DNA from: DSUN01 sp035527715
Lineage (GTDB): Bacteria > Planctomycetota > PUPC01 > DSUN01
Length of the DNA stretch: 64,000 nt
Assembly: GCA_035527715.1 (NCBI GenBank)
Contig: DATKZY010000151.1
Coordinates: 30,202 to 94,201, forward strand
Reading direction: 5' to 3'
Shown here piece after piece: positions 52,259 through 60,095 of this stretch. Below the pieces are notes generated by a model. It had not been told where the DNA came from. It saw only the letters and a list, made by a program, of their open reading frames with translations, and searched no databases. A program made the translations under genes and the position numbers. Each line of letters begins with the position of its first letter. Within the stretch, counting starts at the first letter, position 1.

Positions 52259-53227
52259 TCAATGCGCCGCCCGCTGCCCCGGCCGCGCGAAGAGCTTCTG
52301 AAGCAGGATGAAGAGGAACAGCAGGAGGCCGATGGCCACCCGCGTCCACCACGAATTCAGGTTCTCGAACGTGATGCCCGTCTGGATGATGCCAAAGATG
52401 AGGACGCCGACGAGTGTGCCGACGACGTAGCCCACGCCGCCCGTGAGCAGCGTGCCGCCGACGACCACGGCCGCAATGGCGTCCAGCTCCATCCCCAGGC
52501 CCGCCCGCGGGTCGCCGCTCGAGCCGTAGAGCGTGAACACGATGCCGGCGAGGGCCGAGCAGAAGCCGCTGAGGCCGTAGACCAGCACCTTCGTCCGCCC
52601 CACGGGCACGCCCATCAGCAGCGCCGCCTCCTCGCCTCCGCCGACGGCGTAGACGTTTCGCCCGAAGACCGTGCTCGTCGAAAGGTAGATGCCCACGCCC
52701 ACGACGGCCAGGAACACCAGCGCCGTGGCGGGCACCCGCGCCCCCGGCAGCTCCAGCCCCCAGGTCGTCACGGCCTTGTAGAGGGGGTTGGCGATCGGGA
52801 TCGACTCGATGTGCAGCATGAAGCCGAGGCCGCGAGCGAGAAACATCCCGGCCAGGGTCACGATGAACGGCGGCAGGCCGAACCAGCGGACGATGCTGCC
52901 CATCCCCAGGCCGAACGCCGTGCCCGCCGCCAGCACGACCGCCATCGCGACGGGCGGCGGCACGCCCCAAAGCTGCATCTGCACGGCCATCAGCACGCTC
53001 GACAGCGCCACCACCGAGCCGACCGACAGGTCAATGCCCCCCGAGAGAATCACGAACGTCATCCCAATCGTCACGATGCCGAGAAACGAGTTGTCCCCGA
53101 AGAAGTTCACGAAGACCTGTGCCGAGAAGAACCCGTCGTAGCGCACCGCCCCGACGGCGTACAGCAGCACGCACACCCCAACGGTCGAGAGCAGCGGAAT
53201 GTGCTTCTGGGAGAACGGCAGCTTCAT
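52259..53227 (-). CDS. Sugar ABC importer permease, YjfF type
   Basis: A 322-residue membrane protein of the RbsC/AraH class with about nine helices. Conserved SGGIDLSVGSVVALSSVLMA and LYGSSGDPRAGLGMELDAIAAVVVGGTLLTGG identify the class. It is the second permease, in the order seen in E. coli ytfQ-ytfR-ytfT-yjfF. The ATG overlaps the previous stop by four bases. Confidence 0.88.
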   Translation of the reverse strand: MKLPFSQKHIPLLSTVGVCVLLYAVGAVRYDGFFSAQVFVNFFGDNSFLGIVTIGMTFVILSGGIDLSVGSVVALSSVLMAVQMQLWGVPPPVAMAVVLAAGTAFGLGMGSIVRWFGLPPFIVTLAGMFLARGLGFMLHIESIPIANPLYKAVTTWGLELPGARVPATALVFLAVVGVGIYLSTSTVFGRNVYAVGGGEEAALLMGVPVGRTKVLVYGLSGFCSALAGIVFTLYGSSGDPRAGLGMELDAIAAVVVGGTLLTGGVGYVVGTLVGVLIFGIIQTGITFENLNSWWTRVAIGLLLFLFILLQKLFARPGQRAAH

Positions 53228-54330
53228 GACGCCCCTCCCCCTGTAGGCGGGATGTCCCCATCCCGCGTCCGCATTGTGGGCGGGACGTCTCCGTCCCGCG
53301 TCTTCTCGCGGGGCAGGGACGCCCCGCCCACAAGAATGGAGCGGAACTGCTCGGACTGGAGCAGGCAGACGGCGATCACGACGACGGCCTTCACCACAAG
53401 CGTGTACTCCACAGGCACGCCGCGGGTCAGGATCGTCGTCGTGAGCGTCTGCATGATGAGCGCGCCGAGGATCGAGCCGAGCACGTTGGCCCGCCCGCCG
53501 CTGAACGGCGTGCCGCCGATGACCACGGCCAGGATGGCGTCCAGCTCCACGTACTCCCCGCAGCGGAGCGGGTCGCCCTGCTTGATGTCCGCCGTGTAGA
53601 TGAGGCCGGCGATGCCCGCGCACAGGCCGCAGAAGCCGTAGACGAGCAGCTTCACCAGCCACGGGCGGATGCCCGACAGGCGGCTCGCCCGCTCGTTGCT
53701 CCCCACCGCCTCGATGGTGAGGCCCGCGGTCGTCTTCCGCGTCACGAGCAGCGTCGCCGCCACCACGAACGCCACGATGAAGACCGTGAACGGCAGGCCG
53801 AGCCAGCTCCCAGAGCCGAGGAACTCGAAGTCGGGCCGGTTGAAGCGGACTCGCTGCCCCTCGCTGAGGAGCTGGGCGATGCCGCGCCCCGCCACGAGCA
53901 GGATGAGCGTGGCCACGATGGGCTGGAGCCGCAGGAACGCCACGAGCACCCCGTTCCACAGTCCCGCTGCCAGCGCCACGGCCAGGGCCACCGCCCCGGC
54001 CGCCGCCGCCGAATGGGGCGGCGTGCTCGTGAGCAGCAGGGCGGCCACCGTGCCCGCCATCGCCATCACCGAGCCGACCGAGAGGTCAATCCCCGCCGTC
54101 GCGATCACCAGCGTCATTCCCACCGACAGCAGCATCACGATGCTCCCGCGGTGCAGGATGTCAATCGCCGAGCCGTAGAGCCGCCCATCGCGGACCTCGA
54201 TGACGCCGAAGCCCTTGGTGAAGAGGAGATTGAACGCGAGCAGCGCCACGAGCGCCCCGGCGGGCCAGAAGCTGCGGCTCTTGAGGAACCGCCGCCACAG
54301 GTCATTGAGGAACAGCAGTGCTCTACGCAT
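53224..54330 (-). CDS. Sugar ABC importer permease, YtfT type
   Basis: A 368-residue membrane protein of the RbsC class (ATAGIDLSVGSVMAMAGTVA; DPLRCGEYVELDAILAVVIG). The start at 54330 overlaps the ATPase gene by eight bases. The last ~30 residues (EKTRDGDVPPT, then RTRDGDIPPT) are an in-frame translation of a GGGACG-TCTCCGTCCC-type inverted repeat, so the C-terminus has been extended or replaced by a repeat element. Confidence 0.86.
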   Translation of the reverse strand: MRRALLFLNDLWRRFLKSRSFWPAGALVALLAFNLLFTKGFGVIEVRDGRLYGSAIDILHRGSIVMLLSVGMTLVIATAGIDLSVGSVMAMAGTVAALLLTSTPPHSAAAAGAVALAVALAAGLWNGVLVAFLRLQPIVATLILLVAGRGIAQLLSEGQRVRFNRPDFEFLGSGSWLGLPFTVFIVAFVVAATLLVTRKTTAGLTIEAVGSNERASRLSGIRPWLVKLLVYGFCGLCAGIAGLIYTADIKQGDPLRCGEYVELDAILAVVIGGTPFSGGRANVLGSILGALIMQTLTTTILTRGVPVEYTLVVKAVVVIAVCLLQSEQFRSILVGGASLPREKTRDGDVPPTMRTRDGDIPPTGGGAS

Positions 54331-55861
54331 CAGCCTCGCCGCCGGCGATAATGTGCATGATGGCCTGCTCGTCAATCTCGCCGCCCGTCAACTCGGCGAC
54401 CTTGCGGCGGTCGCGGAGCACGGCCACGCGATGGCTGCGACGGACGACCTCCTCGAGTTCCGAGGAGATGAAGACGACGGCCATGCCGTCGCGCGACAGC
54501 TCCTCGACCAGACGCTCGACCTCGGCCTTCGCCCCCACGTCAATCCCCCGCGTCGGCTCGTCGAGGATGAGGAGCCGCGGGCTCATCGCCAGCCAGCGGG
54601 CCAGAATCACCTTCTGCTGGTTCCCGCCGCTGAGCGTCCGCGCCGGCTGCTCAGGGCCAGAGACCACGATGCCGAGGAGGCGGATGAACTTCTCGGCGAC
54701 CTCGAGCTGCCTGGCCCGCGACACGATGCCGCATCGCGCGAGCCGGCGCTGCACGGCCAGGACGATGTTCTCGCGCACCGAGAGGTCGGGCAGGATGCCA
54801 TCGCTCTTGCGGTCCTCGGGGCAGAAGCCGATGCCGAGCCGCACCGCCGCCCGCGGCGAGCGGAGCTTCACGGCCACGCCCCCAACGCGCACGTTGCCGC
54901 TCGTCGCCCTGTCCACACCGAAGAGGAGACGGGCCACCTCGGTCCGCCCCGAGCCGAGGAGCCCCGCCAGGCCGAGCACCTCGCCCTCGCGGACCGTGAG
55001 GTCGAGCGGCTCGACGGCGCCCCGTCGCCCGAGGCCCTTCGCCTCGAGGAGCGGCTTGCCCGCGCCCGCGGCGGGCGACGCCTTCTCACGCTCCATCGCG
55101 GCTACGGCGGCTGGGTCTTTGCCCAGCATGTGGCCGATCAGCTCCAGCCGCGTCAGCTTCGCCGTCTCGTACGTGCCGACCAGTGCTCCGTTCCGCAGCA
55201 CGGTCAGGCGGTCGGCGATGGCGAACGCCTGGTCGAGGAAGTGGGTGATGAAGAGCACGGCGACGCCCTTGGCCTTCAGCGTGCGGATGATGTCGAAGAG
55301 GCGGGCGACCTCGCCCTCGTCGAGGCTCGACGTCGGCTCGTCCATGATGAGGAGCTTGGCCGAGATGTCCACCGCCCGCGCAATCGCCACCATCTGCTGA
55401 ATGGCGACGGGATACGAGGCGAGCGAGCGGCCGACGTCGAGCCGCAGGCCGAAGCCGGCGAGCAGTGCCCCGGCCTTCTCGTGGATCGCCCGCCAGTCAA
55501 TCCACCAGGCCCGCCCGGGCTGGCGGCCGAGGAAGATGTTCTCGGCCACCGACAGGTGCGGCACCAGGTTCACCTCCTGGTAGATCGTGGAGATGCCCAG
55601 GTGCTGTGCCTCGAGCGGCGAGCGGGGCGCAATCGCCTGCCCGTCGAACACGATCTCGCCCGCGTCGCGCGGGTAGACGCCGGTGAGCACCTTGATGAGG
55701 GTGGACTTGCCCGCCCCGTTCTCGCCCATCAGGGCATGGACTTCGCCCCGCCGCATCGAGAAGTCCACGCCGTCGAGCGCCAGGACGCCGGGGAACCGCT
55801 TGGTGATGCCATGCATTTCGAGGATGGGGCGCTGGGCAGGGGCAGGGCCGCACTCAACCAT
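54323..55861 (-). CDS. Sugar ABC importer ATPase, YtfR/RbsA type
   Basis: A 512-residue duplicated ATPase. The first half has Walker A GENGAGKST, Q-loop and LIMDEPTSSLDEGE; the second half has degenerate Walker A GLLGSGRTEV, signature LSGGNQQKVILARW and LILDEPTRGIDVG. Both halves are thus of the RbsA class with an active first site. The ATG at 55861 has no strong binding site. It lies 155 nt after the binding-protein gene, across a tandem-repeat patch. Confidence 0.92.
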   Translation of the reverse strand: MVECGPAPAQRPILEMHGITKRFPGVLALDGVDFSMRRGEVHALMGENGAGKSTLIKVLTGVYPRDAGEIVFDGQAIAPRSPLEAQHLGISTIYQEVNLVPHLSVAENIFLGRQPGRAWWIDWRAIHEKAGALLAGFGLRLDVGRSLASYPVAIQQMVAIARAVDISAKLLIMDEPTSSLDEGEVARLFDIIRTLKAKGVAVLFITHFLDQAFAIADRLTVLRNGALVGTYETAKLTRLELIGHMLGKDPAAVAAMEREKASPAAGAGKPLLEAKGLGRRGAVEPLDLTVREGEVLGLAGLLGSGRTEVARLLFGVDRATSGNVRVGGVAVKLRSPRAAVRLGIGFCPEDRKSDGILPDLSVRENIVLAVQRRLARCGIVSRARQLEVAEKFIRLLGIVVSGPEQPARTLSGGNQQKVILARWLAMSPRLLILDEPTRGIDVGAKAEVERLVEELSRDGMAVVFISSELEEVVRRSHRVAVLRDRRKVAELTGGEIDEQAIMHIIAGGEADA

Positions 55862-55891
55862 CGAGCTTCGGTTCCGCAGGCAGGATATCCA

Positions 55892-55986
55892 TGACCCGTG
55901 ACCCGTGACCCGTGACGCGTGACCAGAAAGAGAAGGACTCCTGCCCTGGCGCTTCTCTCTTCTCACGCGTCACGCGTCACGCGTCC
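55892..55986. repeat. Tandem TGACCCG/TCACGCG heptamers with inverted arrangement
   Basis: TGACCCG is repeated about four times (55892-55924) and its complement-like TCACGCG about three times (55963-55986), flanking AGAAAGAGAAG/CTTCTCTCTTCT. The whole can fold as a long hairpin between the binding-protein and ATPase genes. Confidence 0.65.
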
Positions 55987-56016
55987 GGCTTCACCTGTCT
56001 CGCCGGCAACGACCCT

Positions 56017-56961
56017 CTAGTATTGCCGGCTCTTGATGTCTTCCGCCGCCGTGGCCTGCTCGAAGAGCCGGTCCTTCACCACCGTCTTCTTCGGCAGCGT
56101 CTCGCCCTTGAGCAGCTTCTCGACGGCGTCGAAGGCGGCCGGGCCGAGGAGTGGGTTGCACTCGACCGTGGCGTTCAGCTCGCCGTCTATCATCGCCTGG
56201 AAGGCGTCGTGAACGGCGTCAATCGAGACGACGATGACCTCGGTGCCGGGCTTCATGCCAGCCGCCTTGAGGGCCTGGATGGCGCCGATGGCCATGTCGT
56301 CGTTGTGGGCGTAGACGGCCTGGATGTTCTTCCCCTCGGCCTTGATGAAGGCCTCCATCACCTCCTTGCCCTTGGCGCGGTCGAAGTCGCCGGTTTGCGA
56401 CTTGATGATCTTCATGTCCGGGTACTTGGCAAGCACCTCCTCGAAGCCCTTCTTGCGGTCAATGGCGGGGGCGGAGCCGGGCGTGCCCTCGAGCTGCACG
56501 ATATTGCACTTGCCGCCCGTCTTCTTCGCCAGCCACTCGGCGGCCATCCGCCCCTCCTCCACGAAGTCCGAGGCGATGAGGGTCGCGTACAGGCTCTCGT
56601 CCGTCACCTTGATCCCGCGGTCCACGAGCACGACGGGGATTCCTGCCTGCTTGACCTCGGTGAGCACCGGCTCCCACCCTGTCTCGACCACGGGGGCGAG
56701 GATGATGGCCTTGACCTTCTGGGCGATGAAGGTGCGGAGCGCCTTGATCTGGTTTTCCTGCTTCTGCTGCGCGTCGGCGAACCTCAGCACGACGTTGCGC
56801 TCCGTCGCCTCCTCCTGGATCGACTTCGTCTCGGCCGTGCGCCAGGCGCTCTCTGCCCCGATCTGGCTGAAGCCCACGCGCACGCGGTGCTCCTTCTTGC
56901 CGCAGCCCGCGGCCATCAGGGCCACGACGCCCAACGCCACGCCAAGCCACACGTTCCGCAT
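56017..56961 (-). CDS. Sugar ABC importer solute-binding lipoprotein, YtfQ type
   Basis: A 314-residue periplasmic binding protein. AGGAGG selects ATG 56961, giving lipobox ALMAAGC (Cys at residue ~20). The fold opens with VRVGFSQIGAESAWRTAETK, closely matching galactofuranose-binding YtfQ, with NQIKALRTFIAQKVKAIILA and AVYAHNDDMAIGAIQALKAAG later. Its genes for ATPase and two permeases follow in the YtfQ-R-T-YjfF order, so a furanose or related monosaccharide is a fair guess. Confidence 0.9.
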   Translation of the reverse strand: MRNVWLGVALGVVALMAAGCGKKEHRVRVGFSQIGAESAWRTAETKSIQEEATERNVVLRFADAQQKQENQIKALRTFIAQKVKAIILAPVVETGWEPVLTEVKQAGIPVVLVDRGIKVTDESLYATLIASDFVEEGRMAAEWLAKKTGGKCNIVQLEGTPGSAPAIDRKKGFEEVLAKYPDMKIIKSQTGDFDRAKGKEVMEAFIKAEGKNIQAVYAHNDDMAIGAIQALKAAGMKPGTEVIVVSIDAVHDAFQAMIDGELNATVECNPLLGPAAFDAVEKLLKGETLPKKTVVKDRLFEQATAAEDIKSRQY

Positions 56962-56994
56962 CTTCACTCCTCCTGTCTTCTCACGTTTCACGAA

Positions 56995-57108
56995 TCACGC
57001 CTTCAGGAACAACTCCACGACGGGGACAGCCGCATTCGGCCTCACGACCGGCAGTTCCAGCGTGAGCGTCTTCTTCGGGTCGCCCACGGTCGGCCTTGCC
57101 TTGAGCAT
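56995..57108 (-). CDS. Small 37-residue ORF upstream of the sugar-binding gene
   Basis: An ATG at 57108 with GAGGAG seven nt upstream starts a 37-residue frame (MLKARPTVGDPKKTLTLELP onward) ending 33 nt before the binding-protein gene. The sequence is not of low complexity and the ribosome binding site is strong. It may be a leader peptide, a real small protein or the remnant of a larger gene. No family recognised. Confidence 0.4.
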   Translation of the reverse strand: MLKARPTVGDPKKTLTLELPVVRPNAAVPVVELFLKA

Positions 57109-57138
57109 GCCATCTCCTCGCTCTTCTCGCTTTTACCC

Positions 57139-57162
57139 CCCGAAGGTTGCCGCACCTTCGGG
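57139..57162. repeat. CCCGAAGGT hairpin
   Basis: CCCGAAGGT and ACCTTCGGG pair around a 6-nt loop, followed by GAGGGGAA. The same tail occurs at the hairpin at 777-808, so it is a dispersed element; it may also act in the upstream leader of the sugar operon. Confidence 0.5.
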
Positions 57163-57315
57163 AGGGGAATGCCTTGCCCCTGCCCCGCGATATCGCCCGG
57201 CAGTATCGCAGTTTCCCCGCCCGTCGTCAAGTTGCTCCGACGGCCCGCCCGCGCTACAATCGCCGCTGCGCCATTTGTCTCTTCGGCCCCTCTTCCCAGA
57301 TGCCCCCAGGAGCCC

Positions 57316-58299
57316 ATGCTCGGCCTCCCTTTCCCCACCAGCCCCTTTGCCTGGCACCGCGTGACCTTTCGCGCAAAGGCCCCCACGGGCGGCATGATCG
57401 CCGCCGTCTCGCTCGACCCCGAGGGCAAGCCCCTCGACGCCGACCACCACACGGGCATTGACGCCTCGGCGGACTGGACCGAGCAGAGCTTCTGCACCCG
57501 CGCCAAGGCGGGCGCCACCCACGCCGTCATCCGCGTCAACCCGCCGTCGCTGGCCGACCGCGTCCGCGACGTGACCGTCGAGCCCGCGAGCGGCCCCGCC
57601 GTGGCCGAGTGGGCCGACGCCGTCTGGTCCACCATGCCCCCGCTCGTCTGGGACCCGCCCCCTGACCGCTCGCGCCATCTGCCCGCGGTCTCTGCTGCTC
57701 TTTCCGAGTCACGCGTCACGCGTCACGCGTCACGCCTCCGCGTCGTCATGCTCGGCGATTCCATCGTCAACGACACCGGAAACTCCCCCTGGGAGGTCCT
57801 CGTCGAGCGCCACCACCCCGGCCTCCGCCTCGAGGTCGTCACCAGCGTTCGCGGCGGCACAGGCTGCTGGTATTACCAGGACGAGGGGCGTGTGAAGCCC
57901 TACGTGCTCGACTACGCGCCCGACCTGCTCATGATCGGCGGCATCAGCCACAACGCCGACACCGAGGCCATCCGGTCCGTCATCCGCCGGGTGCGGGAGC
58001 ACATCCAGCCCGACATCGTGCTGATGACGGGCGCCTTCGGCAAGGGCCGCGACCCGCGCACCCTGCCCGGTTGGTCGCCCGTGGTCCGCCCCGATGGCGA
58101 CGGCTATCGCAGCCGCCTGATGGCCCTCGCCATCAAGGAAGGCTGCGAATTCCTCGACCTCGAGGGCGCCTGGGGCGCCTACCTTCTGGGCATCCGCCAG
58201 CCGTACGCCTGGCTCATGCGCGACGAGGTCCACGCCAACGCCCGAGGCGCCCAGGTCCTGGCCCGCATCCTCGAACGCTTCTTCGCCCCGAGCCGCTGA
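57316..58299 (+). CDS. SGNH/GDSL-type esterase with N-terminal sandwich domain
   Basis: A 327-residue protein without a clear signal peptide. Residues 1-120 look like a carbohydrate-esterase-type sandwich (WHRVTFRAKAPTGGMIAAVS). A linker at residues 132-141 is encoded by four tandem TCACGCG heptamers. The SGNH domain then shows block I VVMLGDSIVND (Ser), block III GGISHNAD in place of GxN, and the DEVHANARGAQV catalytic Asp-His near the end. It could remove acyl groups from glycans. AGGAG lies directly before the ATG. Confidence 0.78.
   Translation: MLGLPFPTSPFAWHRVTFRAKAPTGGMIAAVSLDPEGKPLDADHHTGIDASADWTEQSFCTRAKAGATHAVIRVNPPSLADRVRDVTVEPASGPAVAEWADAVWSTMPPLVWDPPPDRSRHLPAVSAALSESRVTRHASRLRVVMLGDSIVNDTGNSPWEVLVERHHPGLRLEVVTSVRGGTGCWYYQDEGRVKPYVLDYAPDLLMIGGISHNADTEAIRSVIRRVREHIQPDIVLMTGAFGKGRDPRTLPGWSPVVRPDGDGYRSRLMALAIKEGCEFLDLEGAWGAYLLGIRQPYAWLMRDEVHANARGAQVLARILERFFAPSR
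57709..57736. repeat. Tandem TCACGCG heptamers inside the SGNH gene
   Basis: Three exact TCACGCG units and one TCACGCC occur in a row. The same unit is seen at 55963-55986. Because seven is not a multiple of three, each change in unit number by other than three would shift the frame. Confidence 0.75.
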
Positions 58300-58308
58300 C
58301 CGCCTCGC

Positions 58309-58366
58309 TGTCGGCAGACTCGCACCTCCTGGCAGGCGCGCGGCAACAGGTGCGAGCCTGCCGACA
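58309..58366. repeat. 19-bp inverted repeat after the SGNH gene
   Basis: Arms at 58309-58327 and 58348-58366 (TGTCGGCAG ... CTCGCACCT type) match at 18 of 19 positions. It may be a terminator. The rest of the 455-nt gap to 58755 shows no gene or other recognisable feature. Confidence 0.55.
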
Positions 58367-58754
58367 CATGGGCGCGGCGGCCCGGGGCCTCTACTTGCTC
58401 CTCCAGATCGCTCGCCTCTCTGCCGACCACTCCGAGGCCCACCTGGGCGGCAAGAAACATGTTGCCCCCCCACTACGGCTCGCTCCAGAGCCTGGCCAGG
58501 CTCCTCCTGGAAGCCTTCCGCACCGACCGCCTCCCTTCCCCTCACGACGCCGACGCCTTCCTCCACACCCCAGTCCAGGTCCGCCTCCCTACCAGGCCAA
58601 CGTCCACCCGGTCCGCCTCTTCGGCGCCCTCCTCCGCGCACGCAGGGCTGGAGTCTCCACGGCTGCTGTCAGGGGTGCCGCTATTGACAGGGGCGAGGGC
58701 AGATGCCAAACTGGTGCCCCTGGTCTGGTCTTTGTGGGACGCGTGGAGTATGCG

Positions 58755-60095
58755 ATGAAGACGATCAGAAGAGCTCAATGCGCCTGGCTTGCGGGGGTGG
58801 CGTTGGCGGCGGGCACCGCGCTTTCCGCTGAGGTGGGGCAGCTCCTGGCCTCGAAGGAGCCGGGCTGGCCCCAGTGGCGCGGGCCGCGACGCGACGGCAT
58901 TTCGGACGAGAAGGGCCTGCTCCAGGAGTGGCCCGAGGGCGGCCCGAAGCTGCTCTGGAGCGTCTCTGACCTCGGCCGCGGTTGGTCCGCGCCCATCATC
59001 ACGCGCGGCACCCTCTACATCACCGGCGACGTGGGCGAGGAACTGCACGTCTTCGCCTTCGACCTCGACGGCAAGCTCAAGTGGCGCTCCAAGAACGGCC
59101 ACTCCTGGAAGCGCTCTTACCCCGGCGCCCGCGGCTCCTGCACCTACGACGAGGGCCGGCTCTACCACATCAACGCGCACAACCGCATCGCCTGCCTCGA
59201 CGCCGCCGACGGCAAGGAGCTGTGGGCAGTTGACCTCATCCCCCGCTTCGAGGGGCGGAACATCATGTGGGCCATCGCCCACCATCCGCTCATTGACGGC
59301 TCCCGCGTCATCGTCACCCCCGGCGGCAAGAAGGCGCTCATGGCCGCACTCGACAAGAAGACGGGCGAGACCGTGTGGGCCACCGAGCCGCTGATGTTCG
59401 AGCGTACGGACAAGTTCGGCGGCGGCAAGCTGCCCGAGGCGCGGCAGGAGGCCGACGCGCCCGGCTACTCCTCGCCCATCCTCTTCGAGCTGGGCGGGCG
59501 GCGGCACATCGTCAACTGCTCCTCACGCCACGCCTTCGGCGTGGATGCCGACACGGGGAAGCTGGTCTGGACGCAGCCCATGCCGACGACCTGGGAGGTG
59601 ATCGCGGTCACGCCCGTCCTCTACAAGGACTGCGTTTTCGTGACCGGGCCCGACGGCCGCGGCGGCAAGCTCTTCCGGATCATCGTCGAAGGCGAGAAGG
59701 TCCGCACGGAGGAGGTCTGGACCGCCGACATGGACACCTGTCACGGCGGCGTCATCGCGGTCGGCGATGTGCTCCACGGCTCCTGGTATCGGCGCTTCGA
59801 TGGCGTTGGCTGCGTGGAAGCGGCGACGGGCAAGACCCTGCACCGCACGAACGAGCTTTCGATGGGCTCGATGACCTATGCCGACGGCCGCCTCTACTAC
59901 CTCGCCCAGCGCGGCCAGATGGCCCTCATCAACCCCGACCCCAAGGACTTCCGCATCGTCAGCTCTTTCCCCTTCGCCGTCGGCGACGGCCGCCGCCGCG
60001 ACGTGTGGGCGCACCCCGTCGTCCTCGACGGCCGCCTCTACCTCCGCCACCACGACAAGCTCTCCTGCTACGACGTGAAGGAGCGGGATAAATGA
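58755..60095 (+). CDS. PQQ-like beta-propeller exported protein
   Basis: A 446-residue exported protein (signal peptide about residues 1-25, LSA|EVG). The opening PGWPQWRGPRRDGISDEKGL is the hallmark of planctomycete PQQ-like propellers. Blade motifs repeat as LYITGDVGEELHVFAFDLDG, AYDAADGKELWAVDL-like CLDAADGKELWAVDLIPRF and GVDADTGKLVWTQPMP. No quinone ligands of dehydrogenases are seen, so a binding or scaffold role is likely. It overlaps the next gene by four bases. Confidence 0.85.
   Translation: MKTIRRAQCAWLAGVALAAGTALSAEVGQLLASKEPGWPQWRGPRRDGISDEKGLLQEWPEGGPKLLWSVSDLGRGWSAPIITRGTLYITGDVGEELHVFAFDLDGKLKWRSKNGHSWKRSYPGARGSCTYDEGRLYHINAHNRIACLDAADGKELWAVDLIPRFEGRNIMWAIAHHPLIDGSRVIVTPGGKKALMAALDKKTGETVWATEPLMFERTDKFGGGKLPEARQEADAPGYSSPILFELGGRRHIVNCSSRHAFGVDADTGKLVWTQPMPTTWEVIAVTPVLYKDCVFVTGPDGRGGKLFRIIVEGEKVRTEEVWTADMDTCHGGVIAVGDVLHGSWYRRFDGVGCVEAATGKTLHRTNELSMGSMTYADGRLYYLAQRGQMALINPDPKDFRIVSSFPFAVGDGRRRDVWAHPVVLDGRLYLRHHDKLSCYDVKERDK

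Noticed and set aside
48265..52311. A 1348-codon plus-strand frame over the DUF401, glycosidase and sulfatase genes
   Set aside because: It is a shadow of three recognisable minus-strand genes; its product is Arg/Gly/His-rich without domains.
55892..55986. Possible CRISPR array
   Set aside because: Units are seven bases with no spacers; no cas genes in the window.
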